NCBI GenBank assembly: GCA_028641055.1
Contig: CM054061.1
Span: forward strand, 114,460,019-114,524,018
Length of the DNA stretch: 64,000 nt
Origin: Alopecurus myosuroides
Lineage: Eukaryota; Streptophyta; Magnoliopsida; Poales; Poaceae
Direction of reading: 5' to 3'
The notes under the pieces are model-generated. The model was not told where the DNA came from, searched no databases, and worked only from the letters and a program-made list of their open reading frames with translations. A program made the translations under genes and the position numbers. This document shows, piece after piece, positions 34,626-45,272 of the stretch. Numbering within the stretch: position 1 is the first letter of the stretch; each line of letters begins with the position of its first letter.

Positions 34626-35916
34626 TGATATCCCACAAGCATAGGGGATTGTGTGTAGCTTTTTCGATAAGTAAGAGTGTCGAACCCAACGAGGAGCTAA
34701 AGGTAGGATAAATATTCTCTCAAGTTCTATGAACCACTGATACAACTCTACGCACACTAAATGTTTACTTTATCTAGGAAATAATACTAGAGCAATAATA
34801 CGGGTATAAGAGATAGCTTTGCAAGATAATAAATACAAGAAGGTAAAGTTAGTTGCTGCATCAATGAACTACACTAAATGAATATAAACTAACAATACCA
34901 TGAGTGTGTAAAAGTGGTGGTAAGTGTGATGGATTTGTCCATGATCAAATAGTCAAATACAAGGTTGATATTCCTCTTTTATGTGGGAGAGGAAAAGCTA
35001 ACAAGCTCTCACTATCCAATGATTGCAAGTACTTATGATTGGAACTCTAGCAAACATCCGTAACTACTAGAATATACATTAAGGTAAAAATATCCAACCA
35101 TAGCATTAAGATCAAAAGGTCCTCTTTATCCCATATGCTTTAATCACTAGATTGGGGCTCATGTTTCTGTCACTCAAGCAACCCTCCCTCTAGCTTTCTC
35201 CACATACTACAAACCCTATGACATGATCCATGCGTGCATAAACATATGATGGCGCCATAGTACTGTAACAAATTCAATATATATCTCAAACCATCCATAT
35301 AGATTCAAAAATCAATCATATGACAGAAGGGATCTACACAAACATGACATAAATGCAATAGATCATCTGCAAATAATTTATAATGCCAAACACCATGTTT
35401 ACATAGGGAGGTACAGAAGTGCGTGGGAGGATGAACCACTGTATACAAGTAGGAATTGGTGATGGAGATGGCGTTGAAGACGGCGAGAGGGCATCGCGGG
35501 GCGCAGGGCAGCGGCGCCGGCGGTAGCGCGGGGACTCCTTCCCTGCGAAGCCAACATCATAGGGGAACGCCGCCCCTTAGTCCTCTTCCTTCATGGACTT
35601 GGGAGCCCTCCCCCATGGAGATGAGATCCGTGGGGGAGGCTAAAACGTGGCTTTGGCGGCTGGAAATTCGTGGTATGGGGTCTCTCCCACGACCTAGGTT
35701 TTCTCCCTTCGTATAGTCTCACGGATTTCCGTCATCCCACCTAGGGCTGCGGTAAATCGAGCGTATCTGGGCCGTCCAGACTCGGAATCAGGCAAATTTT
35801 AACTCTAGAACGTACGCCGCGAAATGCCCCACAACTTTGTTTTCTGTGAGATTTCCGTTTAACGCTGCCTTCGACCCGTAATGTGGAAATCTTTAAAACG
35901 TGTTTTGACACATATC
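34626..35916 (-). repeat. 5' LTR of the minus-strand gypsy element, truncated
   Basis: It starts TGATATCCCACAAGC on the plus strand and follows the 3' LTR until about 35916, where similarity fades after TTTAAAACGTGTTTTGACA. About 250 terminal bases expected from the other LTR are missing. Confidence 0.75.
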
Positions 35917-36381
35917 GACTGGAGTGGCAATAGTGCGTCCGGGTAATCCATGTCAATGGTAGGTACGTACTGCAAGCTCGGTTGCTAACAAAGGTCGTCC
36001 AACGAAACAAGACCTGTGTGTGCTGCTTTCCTCTCTCCCTCCGCTCGATCCAGCCAGGGAGGTTCGATCTCCAGCGCCGCCACCTGCCCCGCCCCTCGCC
36101 GGCCACCACGCCCTCCCCGGCCCTCGCCAGCCACTGCCTCGGCCGGGCCCTCTGACTCCCGCGCGAAGCCCTGCCCGCGCGGGCCACCACCCCGCCCTCG
36201 CCGGCCAGTGCTCCACCCTCTCCGGCCAGTGCTCGCCGCCCATCTCTCCGCCCTTGCCGGTCACACCTCGCCGCCCAACGCCACGTCCTCGCCGGCCACC
36301 GCCCCGTCCCGGCCGGCCGGCCCTCTGTCTCCCGCGAAGCCCTGCCCGTGCCGCTCATCTCCCGGTGCCCGGCTCACCCTA
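35917..36381 (+). other. GC-rich upstream region of the 36382 gene fragment
   Basis: Proline-rich frames on both strands (for example 36020-36382) come from the cytosine-rich composition and are not supported as genes. The stretch may be a 5' UTR or promoter of the short gene that follows. Confidence 0.35.
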
Positions 36382-36729
36382 ATGGACGTCGAAGAGGAGG
36401 CGGAGTGGGTGTGGATGCATGCAGACCGAGGAGGACGAAGCTACGGAAGCCCTAGCTCTAGCTCGGCAAGAAGAAGACGCAACAATCTCCAGAAATCTCA
36501 AGAGGTTACGCCAGGTTAGTTTGCTCTTTGGATTTCAGAAGTTAGTTTTGATGTCTAGTGACCAGCGGTGTGTGCAGAAGATTGCCAAAAATTTATTTCG
36601 ATCTCTATGTTGCGGGACGCTCAACAAGAAAATGTTGCTGAAATCATCAATTTGGAAAATGTCGTTGCCGATCCTGGAGTTCCGAGACCAATTGATGAAT
36701 ATGGTACCCGGAAATCAGTGATAAAATAA
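36382..36729 (+). CDS. Short two-exon gene model, possibly the N-terminus of a TTF/hAT-type zinc-finger protein
   Basis: Exon 1 is 36382-36514 (donor CAG/GTTAGT) and exon 2 is 36578-36729 (acceptor TGTGCAG). Together they are in phase and give 94 residues. The N-terminus is acidic (MDVEEEAEW) and a basic SSARRRRNN follows. The end ENVVADPGVPRPIDEYGTRK resembles the segment just before the TTF-type zinc finger of plant ZMYM1-like/hAT-derived proteins (pattern VADPGLRxPI). A stop then ends the frame, so this would be a truncated, perhaps transposon-captured fragment. The similarity is from memory and not tested. Confidence 0.35.
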
Positions 36730-37213
36730 GATGAGCATATTTGTCTAGAGGTCGTAATCGTTTAATTGGTCATAATTTCCACAAAACAAAATTTGGTCCA
36801 AACATGCGGTCATTTCTAGATGTACGGTACACCAAATATGATTGGATAGAGTAGTGTAAAAGGTTTATACTTGTAAAAGGTTTATACTGGATTTTTGTAC
36901 AAGAGATTATTCCGTGTTAAACTGTCAAAAAGAGTTCAGTTCAGGCATGCAAATTAAAATTTATTTTTCATTGGTGAATATATACATGTGTTTTTTTACT
37001 ATATATATAAACCCACACGGATTGACGTGGCTAATGTGGATTATATCCCTTACGCACAAAAACGGTGTAATTTCTGTTTCATCGTTCGTGTTAATAACAA
37101 CAATTAATGTAGTACAACACTGCACCATGGACTTTGGATTCCTATATATATTCTGGTTTATCTAATCTGATCCGGTGGTTGATTTGGATTTCCAGTCCAT
37201 CTCAACTGCGTTC
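36730..37213. other. Intergenic sequence, nothing recognised
   Basis: AT-rich sequence between the 36382 gene fragment and the Harbinger element. No ORF or repeat end can be supported. Confidence 0.5.
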
Positions 37214-37216
37214 TTA

Positions 37217-37260
37217 GGGCATCTCCAGCCGTTGCGCCCCCCCAGGACGCGAAAACCCTC
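37217..37260 (+). repeat. Terminal inverted repeat of Harbinger, left
   Basis: It begins GGGCATCTCCAG and reaches the CCCCCCAGGACGC block. It pairs with 39228-39271, with a short length difference in the cytosine run. Confidence 0.8.
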
Positions 37261-37464
37261 GCTTTTTTTGCGCCGCGGCGCTATTCTGGAAACTGGGGGG
37301 GCGCGTTTCCCAGTCGTGAACCCAGGCCGCCCCCCCAGCGGCGACTCGGCCCAATTTGGGCAATGGAAAAATTGCACACCAAATAAATAGAGTTTTGACA
37401 TACAAATAAATAGAGTTTTGCCACACAAATAAATTATTCAACAAATTAAAGGAAAAAAAATAGA

Positions 37465-38837
37465 CTAGTCATCCTCCTCAACATTGCCATTTCCCTTTCG
37501 CGCCCACAAATGCTGCACCAGGTCATCCTGCAGAGCATGGTGTGTTGCAGCGTGTCGAATCTCCTGTCGCTTGGTGAGGAAGTCTGCCCATGATGCCGGC
37601 ACCTGGTGATCAACATCTGCAAGAGGGCCCTGCCGGTAGTATGGTGTGTTTGCCTCACTGTCAGGCACCGGGTCATCCCGCTCACTCTCAATGATCATGT
37701 TGTGCAAGATCACACAACACTGCATCACCTCCCACATGTTGGACTTCGACCAAGTCATAGCTGGGTACCGGACAACAGCGAATCGAGATTGCAGCGCACC
37801 AAATGCCCTCTCAACATCCTTCCTGCAAGCCTCCTGGCATTTGGAAAACCAAGCTTTTGCGCTTCCTGGGATAGGGTTGGAGATGCTCTTCACAAATGTT
37901 GCCCACTTGGGGTAGATACCATCTGCAAGATAGTATCCCTTTGTATACTGGTGTCCATTGATCTCATAGTTCACAGGGGGGCATGGCCTTCGACAAGATC
38001 GGCAAAGACATTCGAGCACTGCAAGACATTGATGTCGTTGTGACTTCCAGGCATACCAAAGAATGAATGCCAAATCCATAGATCGTACGAAGCCACGGCC
38101 TCGAGAACCACAGAGCACTCTCCTTCCTTTCCCTTGTACATCCCCTGCCAGTCAAATGGGCAGTTCTTCCATGCCCAGTGCATACAGTCGATGCTGCCAA
38201 GCATCCCAGGAAACCCTCTTGCTTCATTCTCTGCGAGGAGACGAGCAGTGTCTTGCGCATTGGGTGATCGCAGGTATATTGGGCCAAAAACTGCAACCAC
38301 TGCCCGACAGAACTTGTTCAAGCACTCGATGGCCGTGGACTCGCTCATGCGCAGGTAGTCATCTTGTGCATCTGCGGGAGCACCATATGCAAGCAACCTC
38401 ATGGCCATCGTGCACTTCTGGATAGAGGTAAACCCTACCGTGCCGGTGCAGTCCTTCTTCAACTTGAAGTAGGTGTCGAACTCCCGGATGGCATGCATGA
38501 TCTTGAGGAAGAGCGTGCGTTTCATCCTGAAACGACGCCGGAACACCTTCTCGTCGTTGGTAGGATCCTCGGCGAAGTAGTCGGAGTAGAGGATGCAGTA
38601 GCCCTCGTACCGCTGCCTCGGCCTGCTCTTCCGGCGACCTGGCTTCGATCCAGCGCGGCGTGGCGCGGCGTCCTGGGCCAGCAACGCGGCCAGGCAGCTC
38701 AGGACGAGCAGGTGATCCTCGTCGTCGATGGCGGCCTGGTCTTCCTCGTCGAATAGCTCGGCGAGCATTTCCTCGGAGTCGGAGTCCATGGCTCGGACAG
38801 AGCGTCGAACACCTTGCGGGCGGTGGACGCGGCTCAC
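37465..38837 (-). pseudogene. Harbinger transposase, broken by one frameshift
   Basis: The first frame (38837 to about 37980) has acidic and basic N-terminal parts, the helix region [16 protein letters not shown], then [10 protein letters not shown] (Asp217) and [20 protein letters not shown] (candidate second Asp at 252 or 268). The second frame continues from [20 protein letters not shown] to the stop at 37465 and holds KDVERAFGALQSRF with the catalytic Glu. The join is in a cytosine run (37976-37982) that is one base short of continuity. A later ATG at 38789 (MDSDSEEM) is another possible start. About 455 residues in all, normal for the family. Confidence 0.85.
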
Positions 38838-39224
38838 TGGGGCGCAGCCTCCTCCGCGACGGAGACGTGCTCGAACGGCGGCGACGACGTGGTGGACCAG
38901 CCGGCGGTGGTTTCTCTCTTCGCTGTCGTACGATGGTGGCGACGGTGGTTGCGTGGGCTGCGGGGGCGGGGCGGCGACGGCGAGGGCGAGCGAGTTGGAA
39001 AGACGATTCGGGGGGAGGGGGGAGAAAGTGGGAAAAGAGCTCTCCCTCGCCGACAGCGCTGGCCCACGCGCGCTTTTCCTCTCGCCGCCCCCCCCCCCCA
39101 GGCCGAACCCAACAGGCTGGGTTCCGCCTGGGGGCGGCGGCGCTAATTTCCGCCGAAACGGCGCTTTTTCAGGTCCTGGGGGGGTCGACTGGTGGAAAAA
39201 CGGCGCTTTTCGCCAAAAACGGCG

Positions 39225-39271
39225 CTAATTTGCGTCCTGGGGGGCTCTGGGGGGGACGACTGGAGATGCCC
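39225..39271 (-). repeat. Terminal inverted repeat of Harbinger, right
   Basis: Its reverse complement begins GGGCATCTCCAG and contains CCCCCCAGGACGC, matching the left end. Confidence 0.8.
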
Positions 39272-39894
39272 TTAGGCAGTAGCAGTCGTCGACGCCAAAC
39301 ATAGATTCGTACATAGCATCAGGTTAATTAGCCCCGTACCTCCCCGAAAACAACACAGGGATGGCGGCGTGCAAACGCCGATGGCAAAACGCGTGCACGC
39401 CCGTGGCTTCGGCGTCGGCGCTCCCAGCTGAAGTATTACTCGAGATCATTGCACGCTCGGACGCCCGAGCCCTTTTCTGCGCCGCCACTGCCTGCAAGCT
39501 CCTCCGCAGCGACATCCTCAGCGCGTCCTTCATCCGCCGTGTCACCTAGCCCGGAGGCATCGTGCCGCCGAGAATTCTCGCCTATCTCAACACACATTGC
39601 GACAAAGCGGATCCGCCGCCACCGCTCTCTCTAGTCCACCCGGCCACGCCCGTCGCGACGGCGTTTCTGGATGACCATCTACCCCCCTACATGTCACGAT
39701 TCGCGGATGATCTCCTATGCGAACACTGTCCCGTGTCGTCCCGTGGCGGCCTCGTCCTCCTTCGCCGCCGCCTGTTTAGCAGCACACTCTCCAACCTGTG
39801 TGTGTATAACCCCATCACCGGCCACCGCACTTTCCTCGCTTACCCTCCGGGCATTACCTCGTTGGGGCGTTTTGTGGTACCCCTAAATCAATAA

Positions 39895-40929
39895 CAACCG
39901 TGTATTTTCGTCCATCTAATGGCCCAGCTGAATTCATACTAGTGCTAGAAGCTGGAGTAGTAGAAATCATACTAGTCTCTGATTCCCTAGCTTCCGCAGA
40001 TGGGCCCTGGCCCAAGCCATTAGATGGGTGTCGGCCATAGATAATATTCTCATTTCGGCCCAAGATGTTAAATTTCAGCGACCACTGCGTTGGGTTCGCT
40101 AGTGATCTGGAAGACACTGCTGCTAATAAAAATTAATCCGTATTATCGACGGTAACCATACTTGTAATCTGTAAGACATTGCTCCTAATAAAAATAAAAC
40201 GGACTAGTAAAAGTTTAATTTCTCGTCCCCACACGCTCATCTACAGCCGATGGATACATGTCTAGGTGTCATGGTGAGATAGCATTATTCCCATCATTTC
40301 ATGCAGCCCAGAGGAGGAAGACGGTGCGGTCGCCGACGTCACTGCAGCGGGATCTGGATCTACAGAGAGGCCCCCGTGAGGGCGTTCACGAACCTGGCTC
40401 GCTTGCCCAGGTGACCAGGTCTAGCACGTTACATCGGTTGAGCAGCTCCCAGTTCCGCGTCAAGAAGGGCGGATCCATGAGCCTGGGGTCGCCGGCGCCA
40501 GCGACGGTGGCGGCTCACCAACGCTTGCACGCTGCTCTCAGCCGGATGTACTCCATTCTCCGTCTTGTCCGACTCAGCAGGTGGCCGATCGGCCACACGT
40601 ACGAGTTCCGGAAAGAACGAAAGACACCTTATTGGGCCCGGTAGGCTCAATCTTGGCCTCTTCATCTCAGGCGTTGAAATGAATTCATACTACTGTAGTG
40701 CCCTACCAGCGAAAGGTACCGTAGAAAACCCATAGTTTAAAATAGCGGGCTATAGCGACGCTATAGCGTTTTAAGGAGGCTCACGCTAAATGGTGTCTAT
40801 GTACAATTTAGCTAACTTAGCGGCATATAGCGCCATTTAGGCGTGCTATAGCGTCGATTTAGCTAATTTTGAGGCTGCCGCTATTTGTCATAGCCCGCTA
40901 TTTAAAACATTGAGAAAACCCCACCTCGA
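39895..40929. mobile_element. Inserted material splitting the F-box gene
   Basis: It contains a short inverted pair CCATCTAATGGC/GCCATTAGATGG (39911-39922 and 40016-40027), an unassigned GC-rich fragment (40250-40665) and a hAT MITE (40731-40912). The exact limits of the first insertion are not clear. Confidence 0.5.
40731..40912. mobile_element. hAT-type MITE, 182 bp
   Basis: It starts CATAGTTTAAAATAGCGGGC and its other end in reverse complement starts CAATGTTTTAAATAGCGGGC. An 8-bp duplication AGAAAACC lies at 40723-40730 and 40913-40920. There is no coding capacity. Internal TATAGCG/CGCTATA motifs add to the palindromic character. Confidence 0.85.
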
Positions 40930-41669
40930 AAAACACCGGATGCTTTGACGGTTGCCTCTTGCTCACAGCGGAAGACGGCATTGACTGCTCCTTCTTGCTA
41001 TTCTTCATACCTCGCGTCATCATGCGCAATGCAGAAACCATCAAAGCTCATATCGCCACATCAACATGTGGCACTTGGGCGCCTGCTTCCTTGAGCGACA
41101 ACACTAGCTACATACTTTCGGAGCGGTGGGTCGCACTTCACCAAGACGTCGTCATCCTCCATGGCGGTGTCATCAACTGGCTCGTGCGGCATCATGGCGT
41201 GATTGTTACATACAACGTCTGCACAATGGAGGATGGTACGATAGATCTTCCTAGACCCATCACCAACTTCAGTGGAGAGCTCCATCTCGGGTCACATGAT
41301 GGACGGAAGCTACTATGTGTTTTGGGCGCCAAGAATTTCAATATATCTGTGTGGCGTCAACTCCCAAGTAGAGATTGGCCATTGGATCAGGACATGAACA
41401 TAGACATTGAAGACAAGTTGCGGTCTCTATACCATGACATCAGCAATGGTGGACCTTTCCTTACAGTTTTACAGAGTTCCGACAAGGGAATCAGCAAGGT
41501 TGTGTTGCGTATATATCACTATGGCCCCAAAACAAGCTGTCGTGCTTTTATCTTCGACGTTGACTTGGAGACGATGGAGATTCTAGTGCAGCATAACTCA
41601 ACACCCTACTCCATTCTCTTGGAGGTTGATCTGCCATCGCGGCTACGAGCCATGAAAATCTTTTCCTAG

Positions 41670-43242
41670 GAAAATAGTAGTACTTCCGAGTTAGCTATAC
41701 TTTTACTGAGCTTCACATAGTCAGCGCAGCACATGAGAAGCAACGATTCAAATGTGGCGAGGCTATACTTATTTATCCGAGAGTGTGTTCTTGCTTGGCT
41801 TCAACAATTACATTCTCTTCTGATCCATTACTTATAATTATGTTGTTGCACTTGCATTATTCTTTTTTAGGTTTCGGAATTTGTGATTAGCTATTTGCAT
41901 ATTTGTTCACCTCAATTGCAATAGGCTGTTTTCTGTATTAGTATAATAGCAAAAATGCCCGTGCGTTGCACCGGGGGATAAAAATCGGCATGGAGGAGGG
42001 GCAGAGAGTAAGTTATGAGATTCTCCGTTAAGACGGTTAATTAAGCTCAATATATGATGGAAACATCATTATTGGAAAGGACATATCTTTCACTTACAGT
42101 AGTTGAGGAGTTCTTCATATTTAATAGAAGATCATGCTAATACCTGATATTATCTCCTTATGAAGTACCTCACCGTTGATGGCGAGCACAAAATAATAGC
42201 ATTTTCTGTATTATTTAAAATTCTCTAAGTGAAAATCATATTCCAACATAATAGCAATATATGTTCAGCATAAATGATAAGCACATTTATAGACCCTAGA
42301 CAAACCTTGCTAACTTGCTCCCAGCAAAAGTTTATGAGGACCTTGTATTGTGTGGCTATCTCATATATAATTTTGAAGTATGAGAATATATTATCTCCAA
42401 AGTATCCTTGTTTAACTGCCTGTTTTAAGGAACAATTCCAAAATAATGTGCACAGAAAAGTGCAACATGAAATAAGCCAACTTTTGTTAGGACGGGATGT
42501 ACTCTGGTTAATTCAATGGCATGCCAAATAAAATGAGAGCGTATGCTAGGACTTGCACACAAATTCCAATTGGCATGTGCCTCATATTTGACCTCCTTGT
42601 TGTCTCGACGGGTAACCATTAATATCAACTATTTTGTTGAGATTCCATGTAGCAGGTGCAGTATATAATCTGTCATGCATATAGCACATAATTTGTTAGT
42701 AGCATTTAGACTAATTTTCCAGATTCTGTTGATCACGTTTCCTGTTGCAAGAAGTATTATTTAAGACGAACACATTAGTCGCCGGAATAAAGTCGAGCTG
42801 GACGACCCTAGTCGCTGGAACAAAGTCGAGCTGGACACGGTCTGAGGGAACTGTCCGGTGGTAGCCAGCCATCATCGCCTCTAGCGCCCCGGCCGGACGC
42901 CAATTGTGTGCATACTAGCGGCCGGGAAGAAACAGTCTCGGGTTTATTGCTTCTCTGAAACGCTGACCGTGCATGTTTATAGTACCTGAGTCCTTATGCC
43001 GTATGGTACGGAGGGAGTATCGTAGTAGACTTGATTGTGTCGTAAGTGTCCAAGCCTTTTGGGATTTGATCGATCGTGTCTAATATGTAAGTCTAGGGGT
43101 AAGCAATAGGCCAATAAAGTGGATGTCTACGTATGCGCTTTGGACGGACAAAACAAACAAAAATTGGTTTTGTAATGGTATTGGTGGGTAATTTTGTTAA
43201 ACTCTAAGCCTAGTTTTGATGACGGACCAACCAACCAACCAG
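41670..43242. other. Intergenic sequence with small repeats
   Basis: No gene is seen. A GCCCGTGCGTTGCACCGGG motif (41957-41975), common at ends of grass DNA repeats, recurs in altered form at 43301-43318. A 35-bp unit containing AAAGTCGAGCTGGAC occurs twice at 42777-42837. GGAGGGAGTA at 43010 resembles a lone Stowaway end. Confidence 0.5.
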
Positions 43243-43292
43243 GGAAGCATGAAAGTGTAAAACAAGAATATTGTGCACTTTTGCAACTACTA
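43243..43292. repeat. Fragment of the 28167-type gypsy LTR
   Basis: About 50 bases around AAAGTGTAAAACAAGAA and TGCACTTTTGCAACTA match 30235-30284 of the 3' LTR, a part that is missing from the truncated 5' LTR at 34626-35916. Confidence 0.65.
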
Positions 43293-43724
43293 GCAAATTT
43301 GCCCGTGCGTTGCCACGGTTTTATTATTTACCATGTCGCGAAGAATATTGAACTTGAAAATCGACCGGCTGGCTCGCTTATAACGCTACCCACAATTCTT
43401 CCTCTCCCCATTATCTCCTTGAGAGAGCACAAATGACGAGTTATCTCCTTCTAACAAGCCTAATTGAAGTAAAAAGATATATGACGCTTCTATCTGCAAC
43501 TAAATCTCTATTGTCCCCGCTCTATATTTCACCAATCTATATTTCTTTAATTTCTCGTGACTACCAAATAGATATACACAATAGTTAACATACACAAAAT
43601 AACAACAATAATTACAATGGATATAAAGAATATACAATTAAATTATTAATAACAATTCAAATATGTTTTGATTTGGTCTATTATTAGTTTCAGTCTTTAT
43701 TTGTATTTTCTTTTTATTTGATTT

Positions 43725-43729
43725 ATCCA
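43725..43729. repeat. ATCCA target-site duplication, left side of the copia array
   Basis: ATCCA directly precedes the TG end of LTR A, and the same five bases follow the CA end of LTR C at 55692-55696. Confidence 0.85.
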
Positions 43730-44716
43730 TGTTGAATATATTAGCAATTTAGCACATGATTTAATTCGAAATAGCAGCAGATAAATTGTGACAGTAGCAA
43801 ATACAGTAATCATGCAAACGTCTAGATCTAGCACAGTAGACAGATTGATACAATCTATTGCAAGTACTAGACATACGAATTCCAGTAACATCTCATACAT
43901 ATGAAAGAGAGATACGTACGATGGAGCGGTAGCGGCACCGCCGTTGTTGTTGTCCCCGGTGTCGGCCATGTCGTTGATGAAGAGGTTGCCGAGGTCGGGG
44001 AAGAAGTCGTCGTCGGGGAAGTAGTCGCCGTCAGTCGCGCGAGTGCGCTCCCCAAAAACCTGATCGCCCCTCTCCCGTACAGGATCACAAGAGGCGGGGT
44101 TCCGGAGGCCTGCTGTCCCTTCTCGCGGTGCACGCCGGAAGGAGGGATGGAGAAGACTTGATTGGCGGCGCAGTGCTTTGGAACGGTGGTGCGAAACCAT
44201 ATGACGAAGTGGCGGCTAGGGTTTACCGTATGCGCGTATTTATATGCGGGCTGGGAGAGACGTGGGCGTAACCCCACGTCTGAGTCGGTCCACGATCCAG
44301 AAAGGAAACGGAAACGGTTTTGGAATTAACGCGTCCGTTAATTACCAAATTAATGACTCATTAAGTTTTCCCAATCGACAAAATAAACGCTCTCGGCTCG
44401 GCTCATTCCCGCAACCCGCGGCGCGTCGTGACGTGTCGTGTCGTGACGAGGCGAGGCGTGGCGAGGCGGGCGGCGGAGGAGGAGGAGCGCGCGTGTGGCA
44501 CACCTCTCCTCTTGCCTTACCTACTCATACATGAGCTAGAATGGCTCACCTTATAAGGTGCTCCCACTCTCTCCAAACTAGCAATGTGGGACTAAACTTT
44601 AGTCCCACTCACTCCACTTATTATTCATGAATGGGCCATGACAATTTCAGGATTTTAGTGGGCTTAGTGGGCTAGACATGTGAGCCCATATACATAGCCC
44701 ATACAAAATTCCAACA
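43730..44716 (-). repeat. LTR A (3' LTR of unit 1), 987 bp
   Basis: On the plus strand it runs from TGTTGAATATATTAGC to TTCCAACA. It differs from LTR B by a 3-bp deletion (CAG, near 44034) and has the approximately 60-base segment lacking in C and D. Confidence 0.9.
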
Positions 44717-45272
44717 ATCCCCCACAAAGTGTCATTAGCACATTTCATAAACTCTGTTCCAAAACATTGTTTATATACCGGTGTTAGTGGAGACTGTTAA
44801 GTTGAACTTCCACTTAGAACATCATGCTACACTAGTTCACAACTTGAATAGTGGACTATGCCTTGAACTACAAGTTTGCTGTGATACCAGTTTTACACAA
44901 CGTCTGAACCGATACTAGGCTGCCGCAAGGCTTCCCCGCGGTTTGGAGCGTATGCGTCATACTCCGAAGGCCTTTCATGAGTTTATTAGAGAGCACCCGA
45001 TTCTCATAGACTGCGACGTTTAACAGTCAGACTCATATAGGTGAGTTCCTCAGGAGATGTTCTGTAGGACACATCTCTGCTTATATAAATAAGCCACTTG
45101 GAACACATTAAGACAAATGTCAACCTACCGTACAGATCAGGAGAGTATTGCATCTTTTATGGAGTGGAATAAAATATAAGGATACTCTCCTCTCAGCCGA
45201 CCAACAGCTTGTCTCCCACTTCTAATTCACGGGATCTCCGATCACATAGAGTGGGTTACCACTGTGGGCAAC
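44717..45272 (-). other. 3' untranslated part and polypurine tract of unit 1
   Basis: The region lies between the pol stop and LTR A. The minus strand ends TTTGTGGGGGAT next to the LTR, a good polypurine tract. No other feature is seen. Confidence 0.7.

Larger units (their letters stand above)
28167..35916 (-). mobile_element. Coding-poor gypsy element on the minus strand (copy 1)
   Basis: 5' LTR at the high-coordinate side (34626-about 35916, truncated), a tRNA-Asp-like primer site at 34597-34616, 4.2 kb of internal sequence without a recognisable gag or pol, a polypurine tract at 30381-30396 and a 3' LTR (28167-30380). The internal part shares its non-coding tail with the gypsy element at 13363-18266. 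It fits a large retrotransposon derivative that depends on other elements. Confidence 0.75.
37217..39271 (-). mobile_element. PIF/Harbinger DNA transposon, 2,055 bp
   Basis: The terminal inverted repeats share GGGCATCTCCAG and then cytosine-rich sequence with CCCCCCAGGACGC in both. The internal transposase gene is on the minus strand. No second (Myb-like) ORF was found, so the element could cut and paste only with help. The sub-terminal regions repeat CGCTTTT/CGCTAATTT-like motifs (39130-39230). Confidence 0.9.
37214..39274. repeat. TTA target-site duplications of the Harbinger element
   Basis: TTA at 37214-37216 and 39272-39274 flank the element exactly, the 3-bp duplication typical of PIF/Harbinger. 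Confidence 0.85.
39361..41669 (+). pseudogene. F-box protein gene, interrupted by a stop and insertions
   Basis: 39361-39894 starts MAACKRRWQN and has an F-box, SALPAEVLLEIIARSDARAL. A TAG at 39547-39549 breaks the frame, which goes on in the same phase (PGGIVPPRILAYL ... VCVYNPITGHRTFL). Similarity ends near 39890. After about 1 kb of inserted sequence the C-terminal half resumes (about 40930-41669, FDGCLLLTAEDG ... SRLRAMKIFS) in another phase and stays open for over 230 codons. Grass F-box proteins of this form act as substrate adaptors of SCF ubiquitin ligases; this copy cannot make the full protein. Confidence 0.75.

Noticed and set aside
36020..36519. Proline-rich proteins upstream of the hAT-like fragment
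   Set aside because: Low-complexity CCG-rich sequence, open in several frames at once.
40258..40665. Possible gene inside the F-box insertion
   Set aside because: Frames on both strands are short and no family was recognised; left as an unassigned fragment.
43010..43020. Stowaway MITE end (GGAGGGAGTA)
   Set aside because: Only one end-like motif was found, without a paired inverted repeat or TA duplication.
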